Shown here in pieces: positions 43,661 to 54,231 of a stretch of DNA of 64,000 nucleotides. The DNA is from Tricholoma matsutake (taxonomy: Eukaryota; Basidiomycota; Agaricomycetes; Agaricales; Tricholomataceae), in contig AP026546.1 in assembly GCA_026075535.2 (NCBI GenBank), positions 1,798,001-1,862,000 of the forward strand, written 5' to 3'. The notes below the pieces were generated by a model. That model saw nothing but the letters and a program-made list of their open reading frames with translations. It did not search any database and was not told the origin of the DNA. The translations under genes and the position numbers were made by a program. The stretch's first letter is position 1, and every line of letters starts with the position of its first letter.

Positions 43661-44643
43661 TATGATTTTAACTTTGGATTTCCATTTGCTAGAGGCTGAG
43701 GTTGCCCTTATAGTAGAAAACTCTCCCCTAAGGCCCGAAATCGTGAATGCACTGCCCAAGATAGGCAGGTACAGAGTGGATGATGCTTCCCAAAGCTCCA
43801 CAGACTCCCAACACACTGTTCCAGACAGTCTCGCCTTTACTGCGCTGCCATTTTCACCAAACATCAGAGCACCTTGACGCGCTTCAAAGCGATGTTTCCA
43901 GAATACGCGCACAAATTGATCCACTTAAATCTATGATTGAAAACCTCATTAGGACCCTCCAGACTAACCCTACAACCAATATTCCCCCCATTGCGACTCT
44001 AAGTGCACCCAACAACAACGTACCGCCAAATGCGCCCACTAAAGAGCGCACCAAGATCAAACCATCCCCCCCCACTGAATATGTGCACAGGGACATGCAT
44101 TCCTTAATTCCTGTGAGTTATACATGAGTCTCCAGTTGCATCAATTTGTTGATGAGGCTGCAAAAATTTATTGGGCCTTCACATACATCAAATCTGAACA
44201 TGCCTATCTCTACATGGACTGTATTCTGCATCAAACTAAAGAACTTGGTTCTCTACCTTTCTCCACTTGGGGTGACTTTCGAGCCAAGTTTGTATGCCAC
44301 TTTTGTCCCCTCAATGAGCGCCACTGAGCAGTGACATGACTTGAGTCATCCTCTTACCACCAGGCATGTTGATCCATGGACGATTATATCGATGAGTGTA
44401 AGGATTTGGTGGACATGGCAGGATATGGGAGTGGGCTACCAGTGGTGGTGAAGTTCCAACGGGGCCTCAATCGAAAAATTCAGGACCAGATTGCACAGAT
44501 GTTGGAAGGGTGCCCAGCAGACAATGATATCTATGCTTGGTATGAAGCTGCTTCACTCTGTGACGAGAACTGACTCACAAATGTGGCATTTAATGCTGCA
44601 TTCTGTGCTCCAACTACCACTCATGCACCCTACACCTTCAATC

Positions 44644-46884
44644 TTTTTTTTTTTTTTTTTTTTGGATCAGAATTTATAACGCGGGGCTCGAACGCAGTCC
44701 GTGGAGAGGGTACAAACTTGGGTACTACTTTATCTACGCGTTCCCCTCGCCCATCTCCCACTCAGGTCCCCGTTTTAGCCACTTTAGGCGGGCAATGCCA
44801 CAGACGTTGGCCTCTCAGCCAGGAAAGGCAATAATCTGGAGGGGGCGCCCCCCCCTCCCGAAGTTAGCCATTAGATCGCCCCCTGGAACAAACGGTCCCC
44901 CAGCCACATGTCCGACCGAGGCCAGACCAGGCGCAGCAGTGTTAATTCACCATAAATCCCCCCTTGCGGGAGGAATAACCGTTTGCGTTTTTCCAGCCAA
45001 CGAGGATTGACCACCCCAGACGAATGAGGTGGACCATCACCGTGTTGTGCACGAGTGACAGTAACGAGGCGGGTGGTTGTTCACCTGGTTATTCACCGTG
45101 ACCGCCGTAAGTAGGGGGCCAAGGCCCCCTCGAGCAAATGCACACATGTGCATGCACTCGATGACATTGTCCCCCCCGCAGTGGGGGGAAGGTATAGGGA
45201 GGCGCCACCATGTTGCCATCCCGATAATGGCCACCAGTTGGTACTTGGTGGCCGTGAGTGTAGAGGGGGATAGGCCCCTGTACTAGTTGCGGCGCTGCTG
45301 TCCACGAGGACCTCGAGGACGACGGCGCCGTGCTGGGGATGAGGGTTCCCCAGATTGAGGCTCTGACTGAGCAGTGTGCATCGCCGCGTAGGAAGCCCGG
45401 AAGGCTGCCGGAGACGTGAGATCGAGAGGTGTCGGAACGGCTGCTAGTTCCGCCGACATCGTCTCAGACAGTCGCCAAGTGGTCGTGAATAACTCCCAGG
45501 CCATTTGGCGCCAAGCGTTCCTCTCTGCAGGGGGAACGGCGGATGTACGGACGGTACCAACGAACATGGTCATCGCGTCGAGTTGGTGTAGCATGGCATG
45601 AGAGGTGGCTTCAATTTCCAACCTCTCATTCACAGATAGCGGCACTTCATCCTCCACCAACTCAGGGATGGGGGGCAAAGGCGGTAACGGGGCAGGGGAT
45701 GCCTCCAGATAGAAGAGCTCGGCCATGCCAAGCTCCTGTGTATACATGTCCTCGTGTTTGAGACTGCGAGTCCAACGTTTATGTGCAATATGGACATCTT
45801 GCGCCCACAGCACACGGTCGATCGTTTGCCTCGAGGCTAGCTTAGGGCTGCTCTCGGCGTAATTGAGGGCCTCCTGCATAGCAAGAGAATCCTCGTCGTC
45901 GTCATCATCGTTAGGGTCGGAGAGGTCTTCCCCGGCCCATAGATCTCTAGCTGCCCTGAAAGCAGCTGCTACCTCCAATTCGTCTTGCACGAACCAGGTG
46001 TCGTAGTCTTGGATGTCATCATCAAAGATGTCGCCCGTGATCAGAACGGGGTCGCGTAGACCCCGATGTGGTGGTTGGACTCTGGTTCGCCGTTTGGGCA
46101 TTGAGAGAGTGTGTGTTAGTGCTAGTAGATGATGGTAAGAATCAAAATATGCAGCGTGGAATCGATAACGGCTGGTCCCTTATCTACATTCCGGGTCCAC
46201 CCGATCCAGCCTCTGAACGCTCCGAGGGGGCGAGCAAGCCGCACATCCTGCTGCCTAGTGGGAGAATATTGAACCCGGGTCATAACACCCTAGAAGAGTG
46301 AGCACCGGAGGTAGAGAGTTGGTGGAGAGTGGCAGCCACCAAGGTGACGACCTAGCCGCCAGGGGGCACCATCGCCCGGCCCCTTTTAACGATGGTGTAT
46401 TCCAACGGGTAGTCAGTGTAGCATGTCTCTAGTAATAGAAACTCACAGAGCATGGAGGCTAGAAGCCTCCCAGACAACCAGCAATCCAGTGATAACGTCC
46501 CTTCTCCCTAAGCCAGACCTCCCCCAACTAAACGAGTGTGTCGACTTGGGCGAGCGTTGAAGCAGGCATCCCACACCCACTCTAAGCCCCCAGAGGGACC
46601 CAGACTACTCTTTCATAAACAACACTCACCTAGTCAGGATCCTCGAAGCCCAGGAGAACGAGACAGATAGCAGCCATTGTCAAAAACAATGACCGGGGCA
46701 TCCACGGAGATCGGATGGACGGATCTCTTAGCAAATCAGGGCAGGCCTGGAGACCCCGAGAGCGTTCGTGATGGTGAAATCCGATCGAGAATCGGATAAA
46801 AATTGAAGTGTTGACGTCGCGTGCAACATTGAGCAGAGGTGTTTACCACTATTTATGGTGGTTGTAACAAGTCAAGGAGCGTTG
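44644..46884 (-). mobile_element. Family B element, copy B6, full length
   Basis: A 2.24-kb complete element on the minus strand: poly(T) at 44644-44663, tail hairpin (one stem pair disturbed, CACGG/CCGCG), intact 272-aa ORF, 5' UTR, 5' motif CGCTCCTTGACTTGTTAC ending near 46882. It is flanked by the 15-bp duplication CCTACACCTTCAATC at 44629-44643 and 46885-46899 within G2 gag. Confidence 0.93.
45283..46101 (-). CDS. Family B protein, 272 aa, copy B6
   Basis: An intact ORF starting MPKRRTRVQP and ending in an arginine-rich tail (RRRRPRGPRGQQRRN). It differs from the B5 protein only near the C-terminus (MHTAQ against MHIAQ, RRRR against RCCR). This keeps the basic end intact, whereas B5 has lost two arginines. 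Function unknown. Confidence 0.6.
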   Translation of the reverse strand: MPKRRTRVQPPHRGLRDPVLITGDIFDDDIQDYDTWFVQDELEVAAAFRAARDLWAGEDLSDPNDDDDDEDSLAMQEALNYAESSPKLASRQTIDRVLWAQDVHIAHKRWTRSLKHEDMYTQELGMAELFYLEASPAPLPPLPPIPELVEDEVPLSVNERLEIEATSHAMLHQLDAMTMFVGTVRTSAVPPAERNAWRQMAWELFTTTWRLSETMSAELAAVPTPLDLTSPAAFRASYAAMHTAQSEPQSGEPSSPARRRRPRGPRGQQRRN

Positions 46885-47214
46885 CCTACACCTTCAATCG
46901 AACCCTTCCACACCTTAACCCCATTCCTGTTCATCAAACTCCCACACCAGCCATCAATGTCCCAGTACCAATGGATGTTGATGCAGCCCGCAGCCATGCA
47001 TGTAGGTTGGATCTCTGCTACTGTTGTGGGGAAACTGGGCACAGGGCTGGAGTGTGTCCCCATCATCAGGATATCCACATGCTCACCCCAAGGGGCAAGA
47101 TGAACTCCTCCAAGACTTGTTGGTGCTTGTAGATGTTGAGGAAGCAAAGGATCAGGTTGCAGAGGAGATCATGTCAGAAGTTGTAGAGGAGCAGGATTTT
47201 TCTATTCACAGCGA

Positions 47215-47874
47215 GTGAATCGTACGCCCTCACTGCCTGTCCATAACCACTTTGAAGTCTTGTCAGTTGAATCCCTGGAAAATGAATCCATTTCAGTGAC
47301 TGTTCCCCTCTCTGACCCTTCCAAGTTGGCTGAAGACGTACCTGCTCTTCTCATGTCTCCCTCTGCTCCACACCCCAAAATTAAATCATGGGAGCGTAAA
47401 CTACCATGCAAATATATTGTTGCATCCACTCCCTCGACACATTCCTTGAACCTAGCAACCAAACTGCAGATGACTGACACTGGACAGATACTCAGTGTCT
47501 CTGTGGTCCTGGACTCTGGTGCAACCAGTCTCTTCATTGATGCCCATCTTGCACAACAACATCGCCTAAATACTTGCTCACTCTCGCGTCTGATACCTGT
47601 GTATAATGTGGATGGGTCCCCAAATGAAGCTGGTGCCATCCGAGAGGTTGTAGACCTGGTCCTCCATTACAAAGATCATAGTGAGCATGCCCTTTTTGCT
47701 GTCACTCAATTAGGCAAGCAAAAGGTGATTGTGGGCTATCTGTGGCTTCGAGACCATAACCCAGAGGTTGACTGGTGTACTGGGGAGGTTACCATGAGCC
47801 GATGTCCATCCTGCTGTCATACTTGTCTCACAGAAGCCAGGCAAGAACATTGTGGACAGAAGGCGGTGATATGA
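47215..47874 (+). pseudogene. Gypsy G2 protease region
   Basis: A frame of 219 codons with the retropepsin active site VVLDSGATSLFID and the later segment VIVGYLWLRDHNPEVDWCTG. This is the gypsy-type protease that processes Gag-Pol. The frame overlaps the end of gag by a few bases, and stops at 47872 before the RT leader, which is in a different register, so a frameshift separates them. Confidence 0.8.
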
Positions 47875-48922
47875 CATACTCGGAAGTGTCATGCCAGACT
47901 CCTGCCTATATCTGAAGTGGGGTTGGAAGGGGTTCCTGATCTGATGCCGGACTCAGATGATGAGGATGAGGAGCCAGAGGAAGTGGAGGAAGGTGATCAG
48001 ATCTTCTACACTGCAATTCATCCATTGCACAAGCTGTGTGCTACATCGAACATATCCCAATGCCTCGCTGAGGCCTTCCACAAAAACAATGCTGCTAAAT
48101 GCTCTACTAATTCCTTGCTCCCTCATCTCCATGAGTTTGGAGATGTGTTCTCCAAGGAATCGTTTGACTCTCTCCCTGCATGCAAGCCATGGGATCACAC
48201 AATCAAACTCACCCCTGGTGCAACCCCTTCATCCTGCAAGATCTATCCTCTCTCTCCTGAAGAACAATGACAGCTTGACCAGTTCATCGATGAGCACCTG
48301 GCCTCTGGACATATTTGACCATCGAAGTCACCCATGGCCTCTCCCTTTTTCTTTGTCAAGAAGAAGGATGGCTCACTTCAACCGGTTCAAGACTACAGAA
48401 GGCTCAACAACATCAGGGTCAAACATCACTACCCATTACCTCTCATCTCTGAGGTCGTGAACCAGCTCCATGGAGCCCAATACTTCCCCAAGCTTGATGT
48501 CCATTGGGGCTACAATAATGTGAGGATAAAGGAGGGAGATAAGTGGAAGGCAGCCTTTTGTACCAACTGTGGTCTTTTTGAACTGCTTGTCATGTTCTTT
48601 GGCCTTACTAATAGCCCTGCCACCTTTCAGACTATGATGAACAACATTTTCCATGACCTCATCCTCGAAGGCATTTTCTGCATCTATCTCGATGACATCC
48701 TCATCTTCACTCACATGGTTGAAGAGCACCATCACATCATGCGCCTCATCCTAGAATGGCTTCGATGGTACAAACTCTACCTTCATCAGGACAAGTGCAA
48801 GTTTGAGAAGACCAAGATTGAGTACCTCAGCCTGATTATCTTGGAGGGTCAGGTGGAGCAAGGTGAATGGGGTCATGGCTTGGCCAATGCCCATGAACAA
48901 GAAAGAGGTGTAGTCTTTCCTG
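47875..48922 (+). pseudogene. Gypsy G2 reverse transcriptase, N-terminal and palm part
   Basis: A leader with an acidic segment (DSDDEDEEPEEVEEGD) is followed by [62 protein letters not shown] and the catalytic box YLDDIL (48684-48701). It has stops near 48268 and 48316. The frame stays recognisable to 48922, then the sequence turns abruptly into the opposite orientation. Confidence 0.85.
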
Positions 48923-50382
48923 AAGAACATGACAAGCAGTTCAAAAAGACCACAGTTGGTACAAAAGGCTGCCTTCCACTCATCTCCCTCCTTTATCCTC
49001 ACATTATTGTAGCCCCAATGGACATTGAGCTTGGTGAAGATCGGGCTCCATGGAGCTGGTTCATGAGTTCAGAGATGAGAGGTAATGGGTAGCAATTTTT
49101 GACCATGATATCATTGAGCCTTCTGTAGTCTTGAACTGATCAAAGTGAGCCATCCTTCTTCTTGACAAAGAAAAAGGGGGAGGCCATGGGTGACTTTGAT
49201 GGTCGAAAATGTCGAGAGGCCAGGTGCTCATCAATGAACTGGTCAAGCTGTCATTGTTCTTCATGAGAGAGAGGATAGACCTTGCAGGATGAAGGGGTCA
49301 TGGTGTTGGAATATGATGTGCTGGCAAAGGTCTGTGTCATTGGGAATGTAGATGCAGTCCCTGAAATACAACAAGTCTTCTTTTTCAGCCCACTCTGCTG
49401 CATGCAAGGAAAGAGTGGATCCCTTCCTCAGTTCTTTAACAGCTCAGGCGACAACATCCTCATGTAAACCACTACAGTTTGCACAACAAATGTCACATAG
49501 AATGTCCCACTCCTTGCCTTGGGGTGCAATGCATTCCAGTGCCTGAATGGTGAACAGGTCTGGCTGCAACAATACAATGTTTTAGTTGTCATCACTGCCA
49601 TCCCCATGGTCTGCATGTTGGGAGAGGGCATCGGTCTTCCCCATGCTGCAACCTGGACGGTCATGCAAGGAGAAGTCAAATCTGGATAGATACAGGGACC
49701 AACGAGCTTGACAACAGTTCAATTTCTTGGCCATCATGAAGTACTCAAGATTCTTGTGATCCATCCAAATTTCCACCTTGTGTTGGGCACCCTCAAGGAA
49801 GTGTCGCCACTCCTCAAGTGCATTCATTATCGCCAACATCTCCTTGTCATGGATCTCATAATTTCACTCTACAGCACTAAGGCTTTTGGAGTAGAACACA
49901 ACAGGATGTCACTTCTGGTCCTCCAGAGACTGCTGAGACAACACGGCGCCCGTTGCAAAGTCAGAACTGTTGGCTTCTACATGAAAAGGATGTGAATTGT
50001 CAGCAAAGGTAAGGATGGGAGTGGAAGTGACCATCTCTTTAAGCCTTTTGAATGCCTCCTGTTGTGCATTATCCCATCTCCATGCCTGCTTTCCTGTCAA
50101 GTTGAACAGTGGTCATGCACAATGTGAGAAATCCTTGATAAAACACTGATAAAAATTGATGAAGCCCAGGAAAGACTGCACCTCTTTCTTGTTTGTGGGC
50201 ATCAGCCAAGACGTGACCCCATTCACCTTGATACGATCCATCTCCACCTGACCCTCCAAGATAATCAGGCCAAGGTACTCAATCTTGGTCTTCTCAAACT
50301 CGCACTTGTCCTGATGAAGGTAGAGTTTGTACCATCGAAGCCATTCTAGGATGAGGCGCATGATGCGATGGTGCTCTTCAAC
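48923..50382 (-). pseudogene. Inverted pol block inside G2
   Basis: Read on the minus strand from 50382: RT end ([38 protein letters not shown]), RNase H (MDHKNLEYFMMAKKLNC) and the start of the integrase zinc finger (DLLYFRDCIYIPNDTDL, QHHD). It then runs, without a gap, into a second copy of the RT N-terminal segment. Positions 48923-49299 are the inverted copy of 48223-48600, and 50167-50382 of 48718-48922. Integrase on the plus strand resumes just after the block. Confidence 0.85.
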
Positions 50383-50385
50383 TGT

Positions 50386-51017
50386 GCGAGTGGACGCTGG
50401 AAGACCTTGGAGCTCACCTCATGGAATTATTGGTGTCCACAAATGTCACAGCTCATTGGTCAGTATTGTTGCACTTGTGACCTTTGCTTACACACCAAGG
50501 TTCCTCATTGCAAGCCCATTGGCAAGCTACACCCTCTTCCTGTTCCAGAGAGTCATTGGGATGTTGTCAGCATCGACTTTGTGGTGGAGTTGCCAGAGTT
50601 GAATGGGTTTGATGCAGTGATGTGCCTGGTTGATTCAGTAGGAAAACATGCTCACTTCATTCCCACTCACACCACTGTCAGTGCCCTGGGTGCCGCCCGA
50701 CTCTACCTCCACCATGTGTGGAAATTACATGGACTTCCTGGTGCTTTCCTCTCTGATCATGGCCCTCAGTTCATGGCAGAGTTCACTCGCGGGCTGTACC
50801 AACTCTTGGGGATCAAACTCCTTGCTTTGACCCATTATCACCCACAAACTGACAGCCAGACTGAGCAAGTCAACCAGGAACTGGAGCAGTACATCCGCAT
50901 CTTTGTCAATGAATGCCAGGATGATTGGGATGATCTTCTCCCCATGGCCGAGTTTGGATACAACAACCATGACCATGCTTCCACTCAACAAACCCCTTTC
51001 CTCTTAGACACTGGATG
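50386..51017 (+). pseudogene. Gypsy G2 integrase core
   Basis: The second half of the zinc finger (TSWNYWCPQMSQLIGQYC, CDLCLHTK), then the catalytic core with SIDFVVELPELNGFD, LSDHGPQFMAEF and HPQTDSQTEQVNQELEQYIR, giving the D, D and E positions. It ends at a stop at 51016-51018 (TGG-ATGA). The integrase would insert the cDNA. It is separated from RT by the inverted block. Confidence 0.85.
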
Positions 51018-51600
51018 ACATCCACACATGGGATTTGAACCTTGCCCAACTCCCTCACACATCGAGACAGTGAATGAGTTCACAGAACGCATGCGGGATA
51101 GCTTGGAGGAGGCAAAGGCAGCCTTAGCAAAGGTGAAGGATGACATGGCACACTTTTACAACCAACACCATTCTCCGACCCCTCAGTACAAGGTTGGTGA
51201 TTGAGTGTATCTTCACTCCAGTGACATCTCTACTACACATCCATCCAAGAAACTTGCTCATCACTTCCTGGGACCTTTCCCCATTGTCAAGTGTGTTGGG
51301 ATGCATGCCTATCATCCACACCTCCCAGCCTCCATGTCCAGACTCCACCCAGTCTTCCATGTCATCAAACTCCTTCCAGCTCCCCCAGATCCATTTACAG
51401 GATGCCATTCACACCCACCACCACTGCCTACAGTGATTGGGGGAGAACCCCAATACAAAGTCGAGTCAATCTTGGACAGCTGTTTGCATTGAGGAAAACT
51501 CCAGTATTTGGTGCATTGGAAGGGTTATTGGTATGAGGAGAACTCATGGGTTGAAGAGTCTGACATGAATGCCCCTCGGTTAGTCAAGGAGTTCCACTGA
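51018..51600 (+). pseudogene. Gypsy G2 integrase C-terminus and chromodomain remnant
   Basis: Degenerate coding DNA with KLAHHFLGPFPIVKCVGMHA, SRLHPVFHVIKLLPAPPDPF and a chromodomain-like end ([20 protein letters not shown] after a frame correction around 51490-51560). It stops with TGA before an ~95-bp spacer that leads to the 3' LTR. Confidence 0.7.
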
Positions 51601-51695
51601 CAGCACACTGCTGCACTGCATTGCATTCAAGTCATGGACTTTGGTCGTATGCAATTTTGAATGCATCAGGGGGATGCATCTTAGAGAGGGGGTGA

Positions 51696-52120
51696 TGTAA
51701 GGGGACTGGGGGGTGCCCTGTGTGTTTCTCCTATTTTTTACATTCATTCTATATTTTACCTCACTTCATTTCCTTCTATTCTTCATTTTCCATGATTTTT
51801 CCGGATTTTATCACTAATTTTCCCTTTCTATCATGTTTGTGCATGTTGACAGTTTTATATTTAGAGGCGGAGCACCCCTTCCGACATCTACCCCTTGGTA
51901 TGATGTCATTCGGCAGCCTTGATCTGCCTATCTCTGCCTTTTCTATTTTTAGGTTATTATTTGATTTTTGTCGTCTTCACATATACTGGGCATCGGCAAA
52001 GAGATCCTTAGAGTTTTCTCTTCGGATTTCCCTTTGCTAGGTGTGTCCCCAATCCCTGTACTATGTAGTATAATTTTAACTTTGGATTTCCCTTTGCTAG
52101 AGGCTGAGGTTGCCCTTATA
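51696..52120 (+). repeat. 3' LTR of G2
   Basis: 425 bp, from TGTAAGGGGACTGGGGGGTG to GAGGTTGCCCTTATA. It matches the interrupted 5' LTR (40726-41112 plus 43675-43711). Upstream is GAGAGGGGGTGA, a purine-rich stretch that could serve as polypurine tract. Differences from the 5' LTR are scattered, so the insertion is not recent. Confidence 0.88.
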
Positions 52121-52240
52121 TTGTCCACACTTCCTCTGACCATTTCCACTCACAACCAAGACACGTCGGATGCCACAACTGGCTCTGATGCAGCCGACAC
52201 ACCTGCATCCACCATCCGTCAACACTGTGTTCGCATACCT
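52121..52240 (+). pseudogene. Gypsy G1 3' coding tail
   Basis: If G2 is removed, the G1 frame reads on from KML across the junction into PTLPLTISTHNQDTSDATTG, a Ser/Thr-rich tail after the chromodomain. The piece ends where the copia LTR starts at 52241. No G1 LTR is seen between them. Confidence 0.5.
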
Positions 52241-52450
52241 TATTGGAAATCAGGCAGGGAAACAAACAGAGAAGAAATAATTCTCTTAGAGACAGGTGGG
52301 GGAAACGAGACAAGAAATTTATTATTATTTCTCCTATACTACGGCTGTATGTAACTGTGCTATAAATAGAACACACATCAAAACAGCTGCTCCATTAATA
52401 ATATCTGGCATCCAGCCTCAGACCACGGGCTTGGATTGCCTATCCCAACA
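52241..52450 (-). repeat. Copia 3' LTR
   Basis: 210 bp, nearly identical to 54022-54231 with about ten substitutions. It is the 3' LTR relative to the element's minus-strand orientation. Confidence 0.85.
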
Positions 52451-52584
52451 CTCCCCTTCAAGCTAAACATGGTTTGAGTTATTAGGAATGGTTCACTGGA
52501 TTATCTTTCAGGTGCGTTAAAACCTCTGTGTGGTGGAAAACCCTGTGGGTAAAAACCAACTCACATGCGAGGAAAGCTACTGAG

Positions 52585-53354
52585 TTACTTAATCAACTTT
52601 ATTCCCATCTCCACCCTATGTTGCATAAATTTGGGCCTTGGTAGTGCCTTTGTCAATGTGTCCGCTGTTTGTTCCAGGTCACAACAATTTTGAATATCGA
52701 GTATTTTATCAGTTACAAGATCTCGGACCCAATGATGACATAAGGCAATGTGTTTTGATTGCTGATGGAATTGCAGATTGTGGGTTAATACAACAGAACC
52801 ATTGTTGTTGCCTTTAATAATTGTTGGATAATTTTGAGGAAATCCGAGTTCACTGTACAAATTTCTGAGCCATGTTGCTTCACGTCCAGCCTCTGAGAGA
52901 GCTACATAGTCTGCTTCCATTGAGGAAAGTGTGATCACAGTTTGCTTCTTTGATTTCCATGTGATCGCTCCCCCTGATCCTAAGAAGATGTAGCCAGTAG
53001 TAGATTTATGGTCATCGGCATTTGCAAAAGTGGCATCAGCATAACCATGGAAGAGGTTATTAGTATTAGTTTCATCGGGGGTTTTTCATAAGTTATCCCC
53101 AGAGTTTTCGTACCTGCTAGGTACCTGAGTATCCATTTTATTGCACTGTGGTATTGAAGACCCAGGTTAGCAGTGTAAGCAGCTAGTTTGTTGACTGCGA
53201 AGCTAATATCTGGTCTTGTGGAATTTGAGATGAATTGTAAACACCCCAGCAATCTAGCATATGAATTGCTACGATTTGATTCATTGTTGTCTGGATTTGG
53301 TGCAAATTTAATACTCGGGTCCATAGGCATGGCGACAGGGTTCACATTTAGCAT
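52585..53354 (-). pseudogene. Copia RT end and RNase H
   Basis: First block (53354 down to 52980): AMPMDPSIKFAPNPDNNESN, YARLLGCLQFISNSTRPDIS, WILRYLAGTKTLGI, typical of the C-terminal part of copia reverse transcriptase. Second block (52938-52585): LSSMEADYVALSEAGREATW, KHIALCHHWVRDLV, DTLTKALPRPKF, the copia RNase H. A frameshift around 53070 and a stop separate them. Confidence 0.85.
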
Positions 53355-53389
53355 CTCTTCTTTGCAAAGAAGATTCTCAATATTTTTGG

Positions 53390-53978
53390 TTGAGAAATGG
53401 AAATAGAATCCTTGGTATGCATTACTTCAATGCCGATGATCTCTGAGTAATTTGGTCTCATATAATAGGCATTAAATCTGATTAACAGTTTGATGTGCCT
53501 TATTTTTGAGAGTTACCGAGAGTGCAGAGTACATTTCTTTTGCAGAGTTTTTGGACCCGATGTGGTTCATTTGTGAGGAGGTGATGTTATGAATAATAAT
53601 TTGTTGCACCCAAGAGTCATTCTTGTACCAGTTGTGTGCGCCTTCAGGATTGATACTCTCATTAGGGCATTCGACATCCCCTCTAACATACCCAGTAATA
53701 TTGCAATTGAAAAATACCCTCTTTGTTCTCTCTTTCCATTCATGTCAGTTCTTGTCCATTAAGTGGTCGCAATCAGTGATTCTGTTTACATTCGAATATT
53801 CTTTGGTACAAATTAATTTGATAGATGGTAAATCTTCATCTTCATTGAGTTCTCCAAGTTCTCCAATGAGCTCATTGGTACTGCTGTGATAGACCCTTTT
53901 TGTATGTTTAGGAGGCATATAATATTCTTCCTCTTGTTGTTGTTCCCCTTGCTCCTCGACATCAGGATTATTTGTCAT
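53390..53978 (-). pseudogene. Copia gag fragment
   Basis: Starts MTNNPDVEEQGEQQQEEEYY shortly after the 5' LTR, with an acidic stretch, followed by degenerate gag-like sequence (VQQIIIHNITSSQMNHIGSK). It runs directly into RT-end sequence near 53400-53450, the site of the internal deletion. Several stops and frame changes are present. Confidence 0.6.
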
Positions 53979-54021
53979 AGTAGTAATTGTTGCCTAGAAA
54001 AATCCACCAGGGCCCATAACC

Positions 54022-54231
54022 TATTGGAAATCAGGCAGGGAAACGAACAGAGAAGAAATAATTCTCTTAGAGACAAGTGGGGGAAATGAGACAAGGAACT
54101 TATTATTATTTCTCCTATACTATGGCTGTATGTAACTGTGCTATAAATAGAACACGCATCAAAACAGCTGCTCTATTAATAATATCCAGCATCCAGCCTC
54201 AGACCATGGGCTTGGATTGCCTATCCCAACA
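54022..54231 (-). repeat. Copia 5' LTR
   Basis: 210 bp; the 5' LTR in minus orientation, followed inward by the putative primer-binding site GGTTATGGGCCC at 54021-54010. It has a TATAAATAG box-like element at about 54142-54150. Confidence 0.85.

Larger units (their letters stand above)
40726..43711 (+). repeat. 5' LTR of G2, split by LINE A7
   Basis: The LTR pieces are 40726-41112 and 43675-43711, together 424 bp, matching the 3' LTR at 51696-52120 with scattered differences. The LTR is AT-rich with a terminal GGGTGCCCTGTGTG region. LINE A7 is inserted with the duplication TATGATTTTAACTT at 41099-41112 and 43661-43674. Confidence 0.88.
43712..47218 (+). pseudogene. Gypsy G2 gag, split by element B6
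   Basis: A gag start with a coiled region (HLDALQSDVSRIRAQIDPLK) is followed by capsid-like segments (SLPFSTWGDFRAKFVCHF; DDYIDECKDLVDMAGYGSGL) interrupted by stop codons near 44327. Element B6 splits it at 44643, and the frame resumes at 46885 with a CCHC knuckle, CYCCGETGHRAGVC, at about 47015-47060. The pieces 43712-44643 and 46885-47218 belong to this gene. Confidence 0.8.
40726..52120 (+). mobile_element. Gypsy element G2 with LTRs and two nested insertions
   Basis: A second chromovirus inserted near the end of G1 pol. Both LTRs are present (424-425 bp, starting TGTAAGGGGACT and ending CTTATA). The flanking 5 bp are TTGCC and TTGTC, a plausible duplication with one change. Insertions: LINE A7 in the 5' LTR and element B6 in gag. 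Order: LTR, gag, protease, RT, an inverted block, integrase, chromodomain remnant, LTR. Several stops and the inverted block make it inactive. Confidence 0.88.
26722..52240 (+). mobile_element. Gypsy chromovirus G1, pol part, with nested insertions
   Basis: Four collinear pieces make up one pol: 26722-27552 (reverse transcriptase), 29778-31319 (RT end, RNase H, integrase), 40039-40725 (integrase end, chromodomain) and 52121-52240 (tail). They are separated by B4 (TSD AACTTGACACCATTT), by B5 with A6 inside (TSD CAACCTTGAAAACT) and by G2 (TSD about TTGCC/TTGTC). The order of insertion can be read directly. The host element is riddled with stops and frameshifts, so it is the oldest layer. Confidence 0.85.
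52241..54231 (-). mobile_element. Ty1/copia-like element, internally deleted, with two LTRs
   Basis: Two 210-bp LTRs (52241-52450 and 54022-54231) in direct orientation flank ~1.57 kb. On the minus strand each LTR starts TGTTGGGATAGG and ends TTTCCAATA. Next to the 5' LTR, GGTTATGGGCCC looks like a primer-binding site, and GAAGGGGAG next to the 3' LTR like a polypurine tract. The interior holds a gag fragment joined to the RT end and RNase H; protease, integrase and most of RT are missing. No target-site duplication was found. Confidence 0.85.
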
